A stretch of DNA of 64,000 nt from Arcicella rosea (GCF_040543805.1 NZ_JBEUMS010000012.1:62001-126000), one strand, 5' to 3'. Numbered from the stretch's first letter, positions 7,938 to 17,413 are shown. Numbers and translations are program-made. The notes: generated by a model from the sequence alone, not told the origin.

Positions 7938-9143
7938 TTATTTTAATTTCGCAACCGAGGCTTTAATTCTTTCGCAAGCTTCAACCAATTGTTCGTCAGC
8001 AGCAGCAGTTGAGATACGAACACAGTCTGGCGCACCAAAACTTGTTCCAGCTACAGTAGCAACGAAAGCGTCTGCTAAAAGCCACATAGAGAAATCATCA
8101 GAATCTTTGATTGTTGTTGTGCCATCAGATTTTCCGAAGTAATAACTTACATCTGGAAAAGCATAGAATGCACCGTCTGGCATATTTACTTTGAAACCTT
8201 CGATTTCACGCAAAAGACCAACTACTAAATCACGGCGACGAAGATAAGCTTCTTTCATTTTGTAAGCTTCTTCTAAAGTACCGTTGAAAGCAACAGTAGC
8301 TGCTTTTTGTGCAATAGAATTCGTTCCAGAAGTAACTTGTCCTTGTAATTTTTCAACACCATCAGCAATCCATTTTGCCGCAGCGATAAAACCAATTCTC
8401 CAGCCTGTCATCGCATGACCTTTCGCAACACCATTTACAGTGATTACTTGGTCTTTAATTTCAGGAATTGAACCGATAGAAAAATGTCCAGCTTCTGTAA
8501 AGTTGATGTATTCGTAAATCTCATCAGCCATTACAAAAATATTTGGATGTTTCGCTACAATAGCACCTATAGCTCTTAATTCAGCTTCAGTATAAACAGA
8601 ACCAGTTGGGTTGTTTGGCGAAGCAAACATCACCAATTTCGTTTTTGGAGTAATTGCTGCTTCAAATTGTTCTGGTGTTACTTTGAAGTTATTATCAAAA
8701 GCACCATCAACAATTACTGAAGTACCTTCAGCTAATTTTACCATTTCAGAGTAAGAAACCCAATATGGAGCAAAAATGATTACTTCTTCACCTGGATTTA
8801 CCAAAGTTGAAATCACGTTTGCTAATGAATGTTTCGCTCCTGTAGAAACAACGATGTTTTCAGGATTCCATTCGATATTATTATCACGTTTGAGCTTATC
8901 AGCAATCGCTTTGCGAAGGTCAGGATAACCAGCTACAGGCGAATAACCATGAAAACCATCATCAATGGCTTTTTTGGCGGCATCGCAAATGTGCTTTGGG
9001 GTTTTGAAATCTGGTTCGCCTACTGAAAGGCTGATTACTTTGTGTCCCTGAGCAGCAAGTTCACGGGCTTTTTTTGTCATCCCGAGCGTTGCTGACTCCT
9101 CCAGTGCATTAATGCGGTCTGCGAGCGATACTATTGAACTCAT
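7938..9143 (-). CDS. Pyridoxal phosphate-dependent aspartate aminotransferase (class I)
   Basis: The 401-residue protein is a fold-type I aminotransferase of the AspC/AspB Ib group. It shows SVGEPDFKTP (residues 40-49), SPNNPTGSVY (175-184), ADEIYEY and the PLP-binding lysine Lys241 in NGVAKGHAMTGWRIGF. The C-terminal arginine that binds the substrate carboxylate lies in CVRISTAA. It interconverts aspartate and oxaloacetate using 2-oxoglutarate/glutamate in the cytoplasm, and relatives also act on prephenate. It has its own terminator and a possible promoter at 9216-9223, so it is probably monocistronic. Confidence 0.93.
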   Translation of the reverse strand: MSSIVSLADRINALEESATLGMTKKARELAAQGHKVISLSVGEPDFKTPKHICDAAKKAIDDGFHGYSPVAGYPDLRKAIADKLKRDNNIEWNPENIVVSTGAKHSLANVISTLVNPGEEVIIFAPYWVSYSEMVKLAEGTSVIVDGAFDNNFKVTPEQFEAAITPKTKLVMFASPNNPTGSVYTEAELRAIGAIVAKHPNIFVMADEIYEYINFTEAGHFSIGSIPEIKDQVITVNGVAKGHAMTGWRIGFIAAAKWIADGVEKLQGQVTSGTNSIAQKAATVAFNGTLEEAYKMKEAYLRRRDLVVGLLREIEGFKVNMPDGAFYAFPDVSYYFGKSDGTTTIKDSDDFSMWLLADAFVATVAGTSFGAPDCVRISTAAADEQLVEACERIKASVAKLK

Positions 9144-9215
9144 TTTTGCTAGAATTTATTTATGGAAATCAGAAAGTCCTTCGAAGAACTTTCATAAGAA
9201 AAAAATTAAATCCCA

Positions 9216-9223
9216 CAAAGTTA
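9216..9223 (-). promoter_or_regulatory. Possible -7 element TAACTTTG for the aminotransferase
   Basis: The minus strand reads TAACTTTG at 9223-9216, matching TAnnTTTG. The expected TTG about 18-21 bp upstream is only approximate (TCG at 9244-9242). The leader would be about 65 nt. Confidence 0.4.
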
Positions 9224-9425
9224 GAAGAGTATTATGGGATGCGAAAGAAAAAAAGGAATTTATTGAGTATTTCTGCTGCTATTTTGTAAATCATGAATGA
9301 AATTCTTGCATTTTTTCATTCTTTTCAATGCAAAATTTTCAAAGAAAGCTAATCTGTAAGTATAATCGTTTGAAATTAACAAGGATATTTATTTTATCTT
9401 TACCGACAACATAACTCATTAACGA

Positions 9426-10718
9426 ATGCAGATTTTAATTATATCAATTTTTATAATAGGCTATTTAGGCATTGCTTTAGAACATCCTATTAAAATCAAT
9501 AAAACAGCAACAGCTTTACTAACGGGAGTTTTATGTTGGACGATTTATGTGGTTTTTTCATCCGACAAAGAACTTGTTTTAAGCGAACTTTCACATCATT
9601 TAGGTTCAGTTTCTGAAATACTTTTCTTTTTGTTGGGTGCAATGACGATTGTAGAATTGATTGATGCCCATCAAGGTTTTAAATTAATTACCGACCGCAT
9701 TACAAGTAAAAATAAAGTAACATTACTCTGGACGATAGCCTTTATTACTTTCTTTTTATCATCGGTATTGGATAATCTTACTTCAGCCATTGTGATGGTT
9801 TCGGTGATTCGGAAATTGATAAAAGATTCAGAATCTCGAAAACTGTTTGCCGGAATTGTAATTATTGCAGCAAATGCGGGTGGAGCGTGGTCGCCAATTG
9901 GGGATGTAACAACTACGATGCTTTGGATTGGCGGACAAATTACACCAGTAAACATCATGAAAATGTTGTTGATTCCAAGTTTGATTTCCCTCATCATTCC
10001 ATTGGTTTATTTAACCTTTCAATTAAAAGGCTCAGTAAAAAAAGCGAAAGAAGAGGAGGCTAAACCTGAAGAAGTACATCAAGTAATTATCCAAACGCAA
10101 AATTCTTTGATAATGCTTTTTACAGGATTCTGTACTTTATTGTTTGTTCCTATTTTTAAAACCATCACACATTTACCACCTTATATGGGTATTTTGTTAG
10201 GATTGAGTATCGTTTGGATTGTTTCTGAAATACTTCATTCTGGTAAAGATGAAGAAGAGAAAAAGCCTTTTACTGTAGCCCATGCCTTGAGTAAAATAGA
10301 TACTTCAAGTATTTTGTTTTTCTTAGGAATTTTAATAGCTATCAGTGCTTTAGAATCCACACATTTATTGACGGAATTGGCTACTTGGATGGATAAATCT
10401 ATCGGAAATCAAGATATTATTGTAGTGGTAATTGGCTTGGCTTCGGCTGTAATTGATAACGTACCTTTGGTGGCAGCTTCGATGGGAATGTACGATTTAA
10501 CGGCTTTCCCGACGGATTCGAAAATTTGGGAATTTATGGCATATTGTGCTGGAACAGGAGGAAGTATTTTAATTATTGGTTCGGCGGCTGGTGTAGCAGT
10601 AATGGGTATGGAGAAAATAGATTTTCTTTGGTATATGCGAAAAATCAGTTTTACGGCTTTACTTGGTTATTTTGCGGGTGTAGGAGCTTACTTATTGATT
10701 TTTGCTTTGTTACATTAA
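9426..10718 (+). CDS. nhaD: NhaD-type sodium:proton antiporter
   Basis: The 430-residue integral membrane protein has about 11-12 hydrophobic segments and the NhaD signature regions: EILFFLLGAMTIVELIDAHQGF near residues 64-85, SSVLDNLTSAIVM near 117, NAGGAWSPIGDVTTTM near 155 and a second SAVIDNVPLVAA near 340. The paired D-N motifs in the two inverted-topology halves are typical of the ion transporter superfamily. It exchanges Na+ for protons across the inner membrane for pH and sodium homeostasis. A charged loop (KKAKEEEAKPEE) separates the halves. The gene stands alone, ending at a strong bidirectional terminator. Confidence 0.92.
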   Translation: MQILIISIFIIGYLGIALEHPIKINKTATALLTGVLCWTIYVVFSSDKELVLSELSHHLGSVSEILFFLLGAMTIVELIDAHQGFKLITDRITSKNKVTLLWTIAFITFFLSSVLDNLTSAIVMVSVIRKLIKDSESRKLFAGIVIIAANAGGAWSPIGDVTTTMLWIGGQITPVNIMKMLLIPSLISLIIPLVYLTFQLKGSVKKAKEEEAKPEEVHQVIIQTQNSLIMLFTGFCTLLFVPIFKTITHLPPYMGILLGLSIVWIVSEILHSGKDEEEKKPFTVAHALSKIDTSSILFFLGILIAISALESTHLLTELATWMDKSIGNQDIIVVVIGLASAVIDNVPLVAASMGMYDLTAFPTDSKIWEFMAYCAGTGGSILIIGSAAGVAVMGMEKIDFLWYMRKISFTALLGYFAGVGAYLLIFALLH

Positions 10719-10722
10719 AAAA

Positions 10723-10768
10723 TTTCAAAAGAGAAGCCTAACAAATTTGCTGGGCTTCTCTTTTGAAA
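10723..10768. terminator. Bidirectional terminator between nhaD and the thioredoxin-fold gene
   Basis: A perfect 16-bp stem (10723-10738 with 10753-10768) fills the space between two convergent genes. It starts 4 bp after the nhaD stop and ends 4 bp before the stop of the opposite gene. Confidence 0.9.
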
Positions 10769-10772
10769 AATA

Positions 10773-11990
10773 TTACTCTTTAATCAATTCATCAATTTTA
10801 CTTTCAAATTCGTGAACCCATTCGGTATAATATTTCCCAGTACCAGGACCTGAAAAACCTGCATGTGTTAAACGAATATCGCCTTTTTTGTCTAAAACAA
10901 TCGTTGTTGGAAAACCGATTACTTGGTTAAGTGAAGGTAAACTTTGCGAAGCGCTTTCTGAACTATTTACGCCAGCATTTAATAACTGATAATCAATGCC
11001 GAAACGTTTGCGAAGTAGAGCCATTTTTTGTTTGAAAAATTCTGTTTCAGTTGATTTCTCATAAGCTAAACCTACTACTTCAAATCCACGAGCTTTATTT
11101 TTTTTGTAAAAAGGTACTAAATAATTAGTTTCGTCCATACAGTTTGGGCACCAAGAACCTAAAATTTGTACAACAAGTACTTTCCCTTTATAAGCATCAT
11201 CCGAAAGAGAAATTTTCTCACCTTTTTCGTTTAAAAAAGAAAAATCAAAACGTTCATAGCCTTCTTTTAAATAAGTGATTTTTCCTAAATCGGGCAAACT
11301 TGCATTTTCATCTCTTTGGGCTTCGAAGATTTTCGAACCTTTAATTCCTCCAAAAAATTTGCCTGTAATTTTATCCCCATCTACTTTTGCTTTTAATAAA
11401 AAAGCGTGCGAACCGTCGAAAGTAGAAAGGAAAAGACTATCGCCAACAATGTTTCCGTCCATGTAACGATAATCGCCAGTGGTTGTTAAGAAAGAACCAG
11501 TTACAATTGTTCCTTTTTGTTGAAAAGTGCCCACTGCAAAACTTGCTTTTTGGGTTTCAGCGTTAATAAAATTAACTGACCATTTTCCTGTAGCATTGCC
11601 ACGAATCGCCATTTTGTTCGTTCTAAATCTGTTTAAATAACCCAAACTAGCTTGAAATGGTGATTCTATATAAGATTTGCGACCTTTGTTTTTACGATAA
11701 AATCCCACCAACGATTGTGCATTTTTCTTGGCTACGATTTCTGCATCAAATAAAGAGATTGGAATAATCAGAGAATCGCCTTCTAAAGTAGCTTCGTCGG
11801 TTTTGAATCTTTCAGAAGCATTTAAAACGTAAACATCAAACTTGTTTTTGTTTTTAGTAGGTTTGATTTCAAGTCCAAAAGGTAATGCTCCGCCATCGGT
11901 TTGAACCGTTGCTCGCCAACGAGTAGCTACTTGTGCTTCCACATTTTGCCAAACCAGCGTAAATAATAATAAAATGATTAATTTTTTCAT
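10773..11990 (-). CDS. Secreted TlpA-like thioredoxin-fold protein with WCPNC motif
   Basis: The 405-residue protein has a signal peptide (MKKLIILLLFTLVWQNVEAQ, residues 1-20) and a beta-rich N-terminal region of about 230 residues (DUF4369-like in character, inferred). Its C-terminal thioredoxin/redoxin domain carries the active site SWCPNC at residues 279-284 (Cys281 and Cys284), and a cis-Pro region FPTTIVLDKKG lies near residue 365. Such proteins act as periplasmic thiol-disulfide reductases, for example in cytochrome c maturation or repair of oxidised thiols. The gene lies downstream of the RsmB-like gene on the same strand, separated by an octamer-word inverted repeat. Confidence 0.85.
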   Translation of the reverse strand: MKKLIILLLFTLVWQNVEAQVATRWRATVQTDGGALPFGLEIKPTKNKNKFDVYVLNASERFKTDEATLEGDSLIIPISLFDAEIVAKKNAQSLVGFYRKNKGRKSYIESPFQASLGYLNRFRTNKMAIRGNATGKWSVNFINAETQKASFAVGTFQQKGTIVTGSFLTTTGDYRYMDGNIVGDSLFLSTFDGSHAFLLKAKVDGDKITGKFFGGIKGSKIFEAQRDENASLPDLGKITYLKEGYERFDFSFLNEKGEKISLSDDAYKGKVLVVQILGSWCPNCMDETNYLVPFYKKNKARGFEVVGLAYEKSTETEFFKQKMALLRKRFGIDYQLLNAGVNSSESASQSLPSLNQVIGFPTTIVLDKKGDIRLTHAGFSGPGTGKYYTEWVHEFESKIDELIKE

Positions 11991-12020
11991 TGTGAAGTAA
12001 ATGATAGTTGATGAAAATAG

Positions 12021-12163
12021 AATTTGAAAATTTGAGGATTTGAATATTTGAAAATGGAATCAATTCTTTGAAATTCAAACAAAAAGTTTTTATGTATTTG
12101 TTCCATTGATTAATTTTCAAATGGGTATATTTTCAAATCTTCAAATCTCCACATCTTCAAATT
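12021..12163 (-). repeat. Octamer-word intercistronic inverted repeat, TTTGANNA type
   Basis: Arm one on the plus strand (12021-12060) reads TTTGAAAA, TTTGAGGA, TTTGAATA, TTTGAAAA in strict 8-bp register. Arm two (12101-12163) carries the complementary words TTTTCAAA, TCTTCAAA, TCTTCAAA, again spaced by multiples of 8. The repeat fills the gap between two minus-strand genes. In transcript order the TTTGA arm comes first and starts 5 nt after the RsmB-like stop codon. The loop holds about 37 nt. No protein reading frame is conserved through it. Confidence 0.85.
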
Positions 12164-12168
12164 AACGA

Positions 12169-13410
12169 TTATTTCTTCTGTAAACAAGCCATATAAAAGC
12201 CATCATAACCTTCTTTTGCTGTAGAAGTACGTCTTTCACCTAAAAACTCCCATTGGTCACCAAACTCAGCCATGAAGCGTTTGATGTGATTTTCGCTTTC
12301 AGAAGGCAAAAGGCTACAAGTAGCAAAAACCATTTTTCCACCTTGTTTCAGCATGGCAGAATATTCGGTAAGAATATTCCATTGAGTAACTTTTAAGTTA
12401 TCAATAAACTCAGGTGTTAATTTCCACTTTGAATCTGGATTTCTACGAATTACGCCTAAACCCGAACAGGGTACATCCAATAATAATCTATCGGCACTGG
12501 CTTCGTATTTTTTCAATACTTTTGGGTCGATGAGCTTTACTTCGATGTTATCAACGCCATTTCTTTTGGCTCTTTTCATCAATTCTACCAACTTGTATTC
12601 TTCAATATCCATTGATACAATTTTGCCTTTGTTTTCCATCAAAGCCGCCAAATGCAATGATTTTCCACCTGCACCTGCACAAGCGTCAATTACTCTCATA
12701 CCTGGTTGAACATCCAAAAATGGAGCAATTAATTGTGAACCTGCATCTTGTACTTCAAAAAAACCTTGTCTGAAATAATCGGTTCTGAAAATACTCTGAC
12801 GTTGTCTTAGTATTAAAGCATCTGGTAAACCTTCGGGAACGATGGTTTCGATGTCGATGGCATCCAACAAATCTTGTAATTTATCTTGATTGGTTTTTAA
12901 AGTATTAGCTCTTAAAACGACTGGTGCTTGTTCGTTCATTGCCATAATCTCTTCCGACCATTTTTCTTCGCCCAATTCTGAAGCACATAACTGGTCGAGC
13001 CAATCGGGAACAGATTCACGTACTTTACGAATTAACATTCCTTCCTCAAAACGGTCTAAAATTTTTGCTGCTTGAATATGTGAGAATTCTTCCCATTTAG
13101 GTAAAAAATCAACATTATCAGCATTGGGATACAAGCGTTTTTTGATTAATAACCAAGAACCAACAATTTGCCAGAAGTAAGGAGCTTTCAGTTTATCTTC
13201 ATAAAGGTTGTTCGAGAAAAGTATCAAACGCCAGTAACGAACAATTTCATAAGTAGTTTCGGCAATGAAGGCACGGTCACGGCTGCCCCATTGTTTGTTT
13301 GATTTTAACGTTTGCTCAATTACTCTGTCAGCTTGACGAGGATTTTTTACGAAAAATATTTCTTGCAGAGCCTTTACGGTTGCTATCACTAATGGACGAT
13401 GAAGACGCAT
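12169..13410 (-). CDS. RsmB/NOP-family rRNA (cytosine-C5)-methyltransferase
   Basis: The 413-residue protein is a class I SAM-dependent methyltransferase of the RsmB/NOP2/Sun family. The N-terminal 150 residues form the NusB-like or unclassified helical part seen in RsmB-type enzymes. The catalytic domain shows the SAM motif IDACAGAGGKSLHL (241-254), the general catalytic cysteine in DVPCSGLG (Cys315) and the nucleophile in ATCSLLPSE (Cys365). It most likely makes m5C in 16S rRNA, although position 967 cannot be proven. A TACTTTTG element on the minus strand at 13580-13573 may be its promoter, giving a leader of about 165 nt. Confidence 0.9.
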   Translation of the reverse strand: MRLHRPLVIATVKALQEIFFVKNPRQADRVIEQTLKSNKQWGSRDRAFIAETTYEIVRYWRLILFSNNLYEDKLKAPYFWQIVGSWLLIKKRLYPNADNVDFLPKWEEFSHIQAAKILDRFEEGMLIRKVRESVPDWLDQLCASELGEEKWSEEIMAMNEQAPVVLRANTLKTNQDKLQDLLDAIDIETIVPEGLPDALILRQRQSIFRTDYFRQGFFEVQDAGSQLIAPFLDVQPGMRVIDACAGAGGKSLHLAALMENKGKIVSMDIEEYKLVELMKRAKRNGVDNIEVKLIDPKVLKKYEASADRLLLDVPCSGLGVIRRNPDSKWKLTPEFIDNLKVTQWNILTEYSAMLKQGGKMVFATCSLLPSESENHIKRFMAEFGDQWEFLGERRTSTAKEGYDGFYMACLQKK

Positions 13411-13620
13411 TCTAATATTGGATTATCAAATTTCAATTGTATTAATACTTACAAAGTTCCGAAAATTTGTTGAGACTTACTCTTTTTTGTAGAATTGGCT
13501 CTCTGAATTCACCTTTCTGAAAATATTCAATTTTATTTTGAAAAATAATTCGATAATTTTTCATTGATGAAACAAAAGTATATCGTTGGGCGTTTTACTA
13601 TCATATCGCAAATAAAACAA

Positions 13621-13648
13621 AAAAGCCCTGCTGAGAAGCAAGGCTTTT
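13621..13648 (-). terminator. Intrinsic terminator after cysM
   Basis: AAAAGCC pairs with GGCTTTT, and TGCT pairs with AGCA around a GAGA loop, with one mismatch. T-runs flank it on both strands. It follows the cysM stop by about 20 bp. The remaining gap (13411-13620) is AT-rich, with nothing else recognisable beyond a possible -7 element at 13573-13580. Confidence 0.85.
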
Positions 13649-13668
13649 TTTATGGACTTTATTTTATA

Positions 13669-14553
13669 TCAGCTTCCGAATAAATCACTTGAAAGGTAAC
13701 GATCGCCACGGTCGCAAATGATACAAACGATAACACCCGATTCTAATTCCTGAGCCAAACGAACAGCTGCCGAAGCCGCTCCACCGCTACTCATTCCTCC
13801 AAAAACTCCTTCTACTTTTGCTAAAGTATTAGCCATTTCACGAGCTTCCTTTTCAGAAATATCCATAATTCTATCTACTCTTGAAGCATCAAAAATTTTC
13901 GGTAAATATTCTTGTTCCCAACGGCGAATACCCGGAATTTTAGCACCTTCAGTCGGTTGGCAACCTACAATTTGAATATCAGGATTTACTTCTTTCAAAA
14001 ATTTAGAAGTACCCATTATTGTTCCTGTAGTTCCCATCGAGCTAACAAAATGTGTTACTTTATGGTCGGTATCTCTCCAGATTTCTGGTCCAGTGGAGTG
14101 ATAATGAGCCATGTAATTATCAGGATTCGAGAATTGGTCTAACATGAAAAAACCACCTTCTTTTACTTTAGCTTCAGCATAATCTCTTGAACCTTCAATA
14201 CCAACGCTGGCAGGAGTAAGCGTAACCGTAGCTCCGAAAGCTTCCATTGTTAGTACACGTTCACGAGTAGAGTTTTCAGGCATTACTAATTCAATATCGA
14301 GTCCGTACAGACGAGCAATCATTGCCAAAGCAATACCTGTATTACCAGAAGTTGCTTCGATCAATTTTGTTCCTGGTTTTATTTCTCCACGTTCTACTGC
14401 TCCACGAATCATACCATAAGCCGCACGGTCTTTTACCGAACCGCCTGGGTTGTGTCCTTCTAATTTTCCGTAAATTTTTACGTTTGGATTTGGGTTGATT
14501 CTGTTTAATTCAACAATTGGCGTATTGCCAACTAAGTCTAAGAGTGTTGCCAT
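13669..14553 (-). CDS. cysM: Cysteine synthase B (O-acetylserine sulfhydrylase)
   Basis: The 294-residue PLP enzyme makes cysteine from O-acetylserine and sulfide (or thiosulfate for CysM). The PLP-binding lysine is Lys41 in NPGGSVKDRAA. The substrate loop ATSGNTGIALA follows near residue 68, and the phosphate-binding GTTGTIMGT lies near 174. The length and the GGMSSGGAA segment fit the CysM group better than CysK. It starts 9 bp after the stop codon of the serine acetyltransferase gene, so the two steps of cysteine synthesis form one operon. Confidence 0.93.
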   Translation of the reverse strand: MATLLDLVGNTPIVELNRINPNPNVKIYGKLEGHNPGGSVKDRAAYGMIRGAVERGEIKPGTKLIEATSGNTGIALAMIARLYGLDIELVMPENSTRERVLTMEAFGATVTLTPASVGIEGSRDYAEAKVKEGGFFMLDQFSNPDNYMAHYHSTGPEIWRDTDHKVTHFVSSMGTTGTIMGTSKFLKEVNPDIQIVGCQPTEGAKIPGIRRWEQEYLPKIFDASRVDRIMDISEKEAREMANTLAKVEGVFGGMSSGGAASAAVRLAQELESGVIVCIICDRGDRYLSSDLFGS

Positions 14554-14562
14554 TCAATTATA

Positions 14563-15372
14563 TTACTGCAATATTTTTACCTGCTCTTGGTGATATATTT
14601 TTGTGAAAGAAGGAATGCTGCGAGTGAGCCAAACATTTCCTCCGATGATAGAATTTGCGCCAACAACTGTTTCTCCGCCCAAAATGGTTGCTCCTGCATA
14701 AATCACAACGTGGTCTTCAATTGTTGGATGGCGTTTCAGCGAAGCCATTTCTTTGCTAACAGACAAAGCTCCTAAAGTAACGCCTTGATACAATTTTACA
14801 TGTTTACCAATGTTCGTGGTTTCGCCAATTACGACGCCCGTACCGTGGTCAATCATGAAATACTCGTCAATTGTTGCACCAGGGTGAATATCAATTCCTG
14901 TTTTAGAATGTGCATATTCCGTTAAAATTCTTGGCACAATTGGCACATTCATTTCTAATAAAGCATGTGCAAGACGATAAAAGATGATGGCATAAAAGCC
15001 AGGATAGGCCCTAATTACTTCGTATTCACTTTGAGCCGCTGGGTCGCCCATCATGATTGCCTGAATATCAGTTAATAATACTCTATAAATTTCTGGAAGT
15101 TTCTGAATATAAGCTGCTGCCAAAGTACGGGCATCTTCATCAAGATGCTGTTGCATGGAACGGAGTAATCTGGTAAGTCTTAACTGGATTTGGTCAAACG
15201 CTTCTTGTAGTTCATCTACACAGCCAAAATGGCGCTGTGTTTGTTCAGGAAACAATGCCAGCGAAATGTCGGTGAACAATTCTTTAACCGTCGAAGTGGC
15301 AGGAAAAGTATTGGGTTTGGAATGTTTTTGGCAAAGAGCCTCTAAAAAACTATTGGGCAACATTTGAGACAT
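14563..15372 (-). CDS. cysE: Serine O-acetyltransferase
   Basis: The 269-residue enzyme acetylates serine with acetyl-CoA, the first step of cysteine synthesis. An N-terminal helical part of about 140 residues is followed by the left-handed beta-helix. Its hexapeptide repeats include GIDIHPGATIDEYFMIDHG and GATILGGETVVGANSIIGG. The catalytic histidine is within IDHGTG, and the acetyl-CoA site follows. It lies directly upstream of cysM. It is the longer EpsC-like form common in Bacteroidota, which may form the cysteine synthase complex with its partner through its C-terminus (inferred). Confidence 0.92.
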   Translation of the reverse strand: MSQMLPNSFLEALCQKHSKPNTFPATSTVKELFTDISLALFPEQTQRHFGCVDELQEAFDQIQLRLTRLLRSMQQHLDEDARTLAAAYIQKLPEIYRVLLTDIQAIMMGDPAAQSEYEVIRAYPGFYAIIFYRLAHALLEMNVPIVPRILTEYAHSKTGIDIHPGATIDEYFMIDHGTGVVIGETTNIGKHVKLYQGVTLGALSVSKEMASLKRHPTIEDHVVIYAGATILGGETVVGANSIIGGNVWLTRSIPSFTKIYHQEQVKILQ

Positions 15373-15570
15373 TGTTTATCAAATATGTTATTAGAAAACT
15401 GATAAGATATTTGGCAAAGCATAAAATAAAACCTTATTGTTTTGCTTTATAATTGAGACGATTAACCTGTGGTTAATTAAATTTCACGCAATGATAACGA
15501 TAAATGTACTGAATTGATTCTGTTTTGGTAAAAAAATCGTTAATTAGAGCCCAATCTAAATTCTTAAATT

Positions 15571-16422
15571 ATGTTCCAATCCAAAATTGTTTTATGGTTA
15601 TTCAATCTTCAATTATTATTCTGTAGTTGTCATAAAGAAAGTAGCCAAAGTGATTTCTCGAAAGGACGACACTTCTATAAAGTAACAAAAATCGGAGATT
15701 TGGCTTCAGAAGTAAACGAATGTTCTGGTTTGATAAAAAGCGCAAAAGACACTACTTTCTGGACGCACAACGATAGTGGAGGTAAACCTGAAATTTATGA
15801 AGTAGATATTCATGGAAAACTTCTGTCAACTATCAATTTTACCAATTTGAAAAATCAAGATTGGGAGGAAATTAGTCGTGATAAAAATGGAAATCTGTAT
15901 ATTGGAGACATCGGGAATAATGACAATAAAAGAAGGAATCTGACGATTTATAAAGTGAAAGAGTCTGAACCATCAAAAGTTGAAACAATCTCATTTCATT
16001 ATGCCGACCAAGAACGTTTTCCGCCAGCAAAAGAAGATAAGAATTTTGATTGCGAAGCATTTTTTGCACATGGAGATAGTTTATACTTGTTCTCTAAAAA
16101 CAGAGGAAACAATTTGGTGAAAATGTATGCTGTACCCAATAAAGCTGGAAATTATGCACTTTTACCAAAAGGAGAAGTATTGATTAATGCGATGGTAACG
16201 GGAGCGGCGATTAGTCCAGATGAGAAAACCTTTGCATTATTAACCTATGGGAAAGTAGTATTTTTCGGGATTAAAAAGCAGCAAATAGACTTTAAGCATC
16301 CTAAGAAATGTTATACTTTTGCTTTTCAACAATCAGAAGCCATAACTTTTTTAACGAACAATACCCTGTTAATTTCAAATGAACAAGGCAAATTGGCTAA
16401 AGTACAAATTGAAAAAAAATGA
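15571..16422 (+). CDS. Putative lipoprotein with beta-propeller-like repeats
   Basis: I do not recognise a characterised function. The 283-residue product has a hydrophobic N-terminus ending in LLFCSC, a weak lipobox. Its body has motifs resembling SdiA-regulated or phytase-like propeller proteins: ECSGLIKSAKDTTFWTHNDSGG, then DWEEISRDKNGNLYIGDIGNN, then FDCEAFFAHGDSLYLFSKNRG. The acidic Asp/Glu pairs and the regular beta-strand spacing suggest a metal-binding six-bladed propeller on the periplasmic side of a membrane (inference). It is divergent from cysE with 198 bp between. It could sense or bind a ligand rather than act as an enzyme. Confidence 0.6.
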   Translation: MFQSKIVLWLFNLQLLFCSCHKESSQSDFSKGRHFYKVTKIGDLASEVNECSGLIKSAKDTTFWTHNDSGGKPEIYEVDIHGKLLSTINFTNLKNQDWEEISRDKNGNLYIGDIGNNDNKRRNLTIYKVKESEPSKVETISFHYADQERFPPAKEDKNFDCEAFFAHGDSLYLFSKNRGNNLVKMYAVPNKAGNYALLPKGEVLINAMVTGAAISPDEKTFALLTYGKVVFFGIKKQQIDFKHPKKCYTFAFQQSEAITFLTNNTLLISNEQGKLAKVQIEKK

Positions 16423-16568
16423 TGAATTAGTTGTGAAGCAAAATATTCATCTTCATTTTGTACAAATAACCAATTTTAATTTGTACAAAGTTGATGTGTA
16501 GCTTACTTTCATAAATTCTATAAAGATTCCCTGATTTAGATTTAACAATTCCGTAATATTGGGCTTAT

Positions 16569-16576
16569 TAATTTTG
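16569..16576 (+). promoter_or_regulatory. Possible -7 element TAATTTTG
   Basis: TAATTTTG matches the TAnnTTTG consensus 75 bp before the PhoB-like regulator gene. No good TTG lies at the standard spacing. The rest of the 16423-16650 gap shows nothing else. Confidence 0.4.
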
Positions 16577-16650
16577 CATTAACAATTGAGCAACACAAGT
16601 ATTGAATTAGGATAATCTTAATAAAATTACGATTCGTTGCAAACTAAAAT

Positions 16651-17346
16651 ATGGCAAACGCATTACCTATTCCCAAAATTTTACTGGTTGATGACGATCC
16701 AGACATCATTGAACTGTTAGAGTATAATCTTCAAAAAGAAGGTTTCGAAATTCAATCTGCTTTAGATGGCGTTCAAGCTGTAGAAGTAGCCAAATCTTTC
16801 AAACCCGATTTGATTTTATTGGACGTAATGATGCCTCGTCAGGATGGTATCGAAACAGCAAGACAGCTTCGTCTTATTCCAGAATTCAAAGAAGTTTATA
16901 TTTTGTTTCTTACGGCTCGTGCTGAAGAATATACAGAAGTAGCCGCTTTTGATGTTGGTGCAGATGATTATATCGTGAAGCCGATTAAACCAAGAGCTTT
17001 GGTAAGTAGAATCAAAGCAATGTTTAGGCGTGAAGCACAGCAAATTGAAAGCGATGAGAAAATTGAAATTGGGCAATTGGTGATTAATCGTACTAATTAC
17101 AGTGTATTGAACGACGGAAACCCATTAGTGATGCCTAAGAAAGAATTTGAATTACTTTCGTTTTTAGCAAAACACCCTAATAAAGTATTTAATAGAGATG
17201 AATTATTAGAAAAAGTATGGGGTACAGATGTTTACGTTGTTGAAAGAACGGTAGATGTTCATATCAGAAAGCTTAGAGAAAAAATCCCAGAACATTATAT
17301 CAAAACGCTTAAAGGTGTTGGTTATATGTTTACTTTAGAAGATTAA
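16651..17346 (+). CDS. OmpR/PhoB-family response regulator (orphan)
   Basis: The 231-residue regulator has a receiver domain (LLVDDDPDI at 11-19, phospho-acceptor Asp58 in LLDVMMP, switch Thr in FLTARAE, Lys in YIVKPIKP) and a C-terminal winged helix (FELLSFLAKHPNKVF, VERTVDVHIRKLREKI, LKGVGYMF). All phosphorylation residues are intact. No histidine kinase is encoded next to it. It ends at a strong terminator and is followed by a gene with its own promoter, so it is a single-gene unit with a partner elsewhere. Bacteroidota carry similar RprY/PhoB-like regulators; the regulon cannot be inferred here. Confidence 0.9.
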   Translation: MANALPIPKILLVDDDPDIIELLEYNLQKEGFEIQSALDGVQAVEVAKSFKPDLILLDVMMPRQDGIETARQLRLIPEFKEVYILFLTARAEEYTEVAAFDVGADDYIVKPIKPRALVSRIKAMFRREAQQIESDEKIEIGQLVINRTNYSVLNDGNPLVMPKKEFELLSFLAKHPNKVFNRDELLEKVWGTDVYVVERTVDVHIRKLREKIPEHYIKTLKGVGYMFTLED

Positions 17347-17362
17347 TACATAGATTTTTGTG

Positions 17363-17413
17363 AAAAAACAGAAGATATTTGCTTGATAAACAAGTGATTG
17401 TCTTCTGTTTTTT
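17363..17413 (+). terminator. Intrinsic terminator after the PhoB-like regulator
   Basis: AAAAAACAGAAGA (17363-17375) pairs with its complement at 17401-17413, followed by T residues. An inner CTTG/CAAG helix stacks in the loop. Confidence 0.9.
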
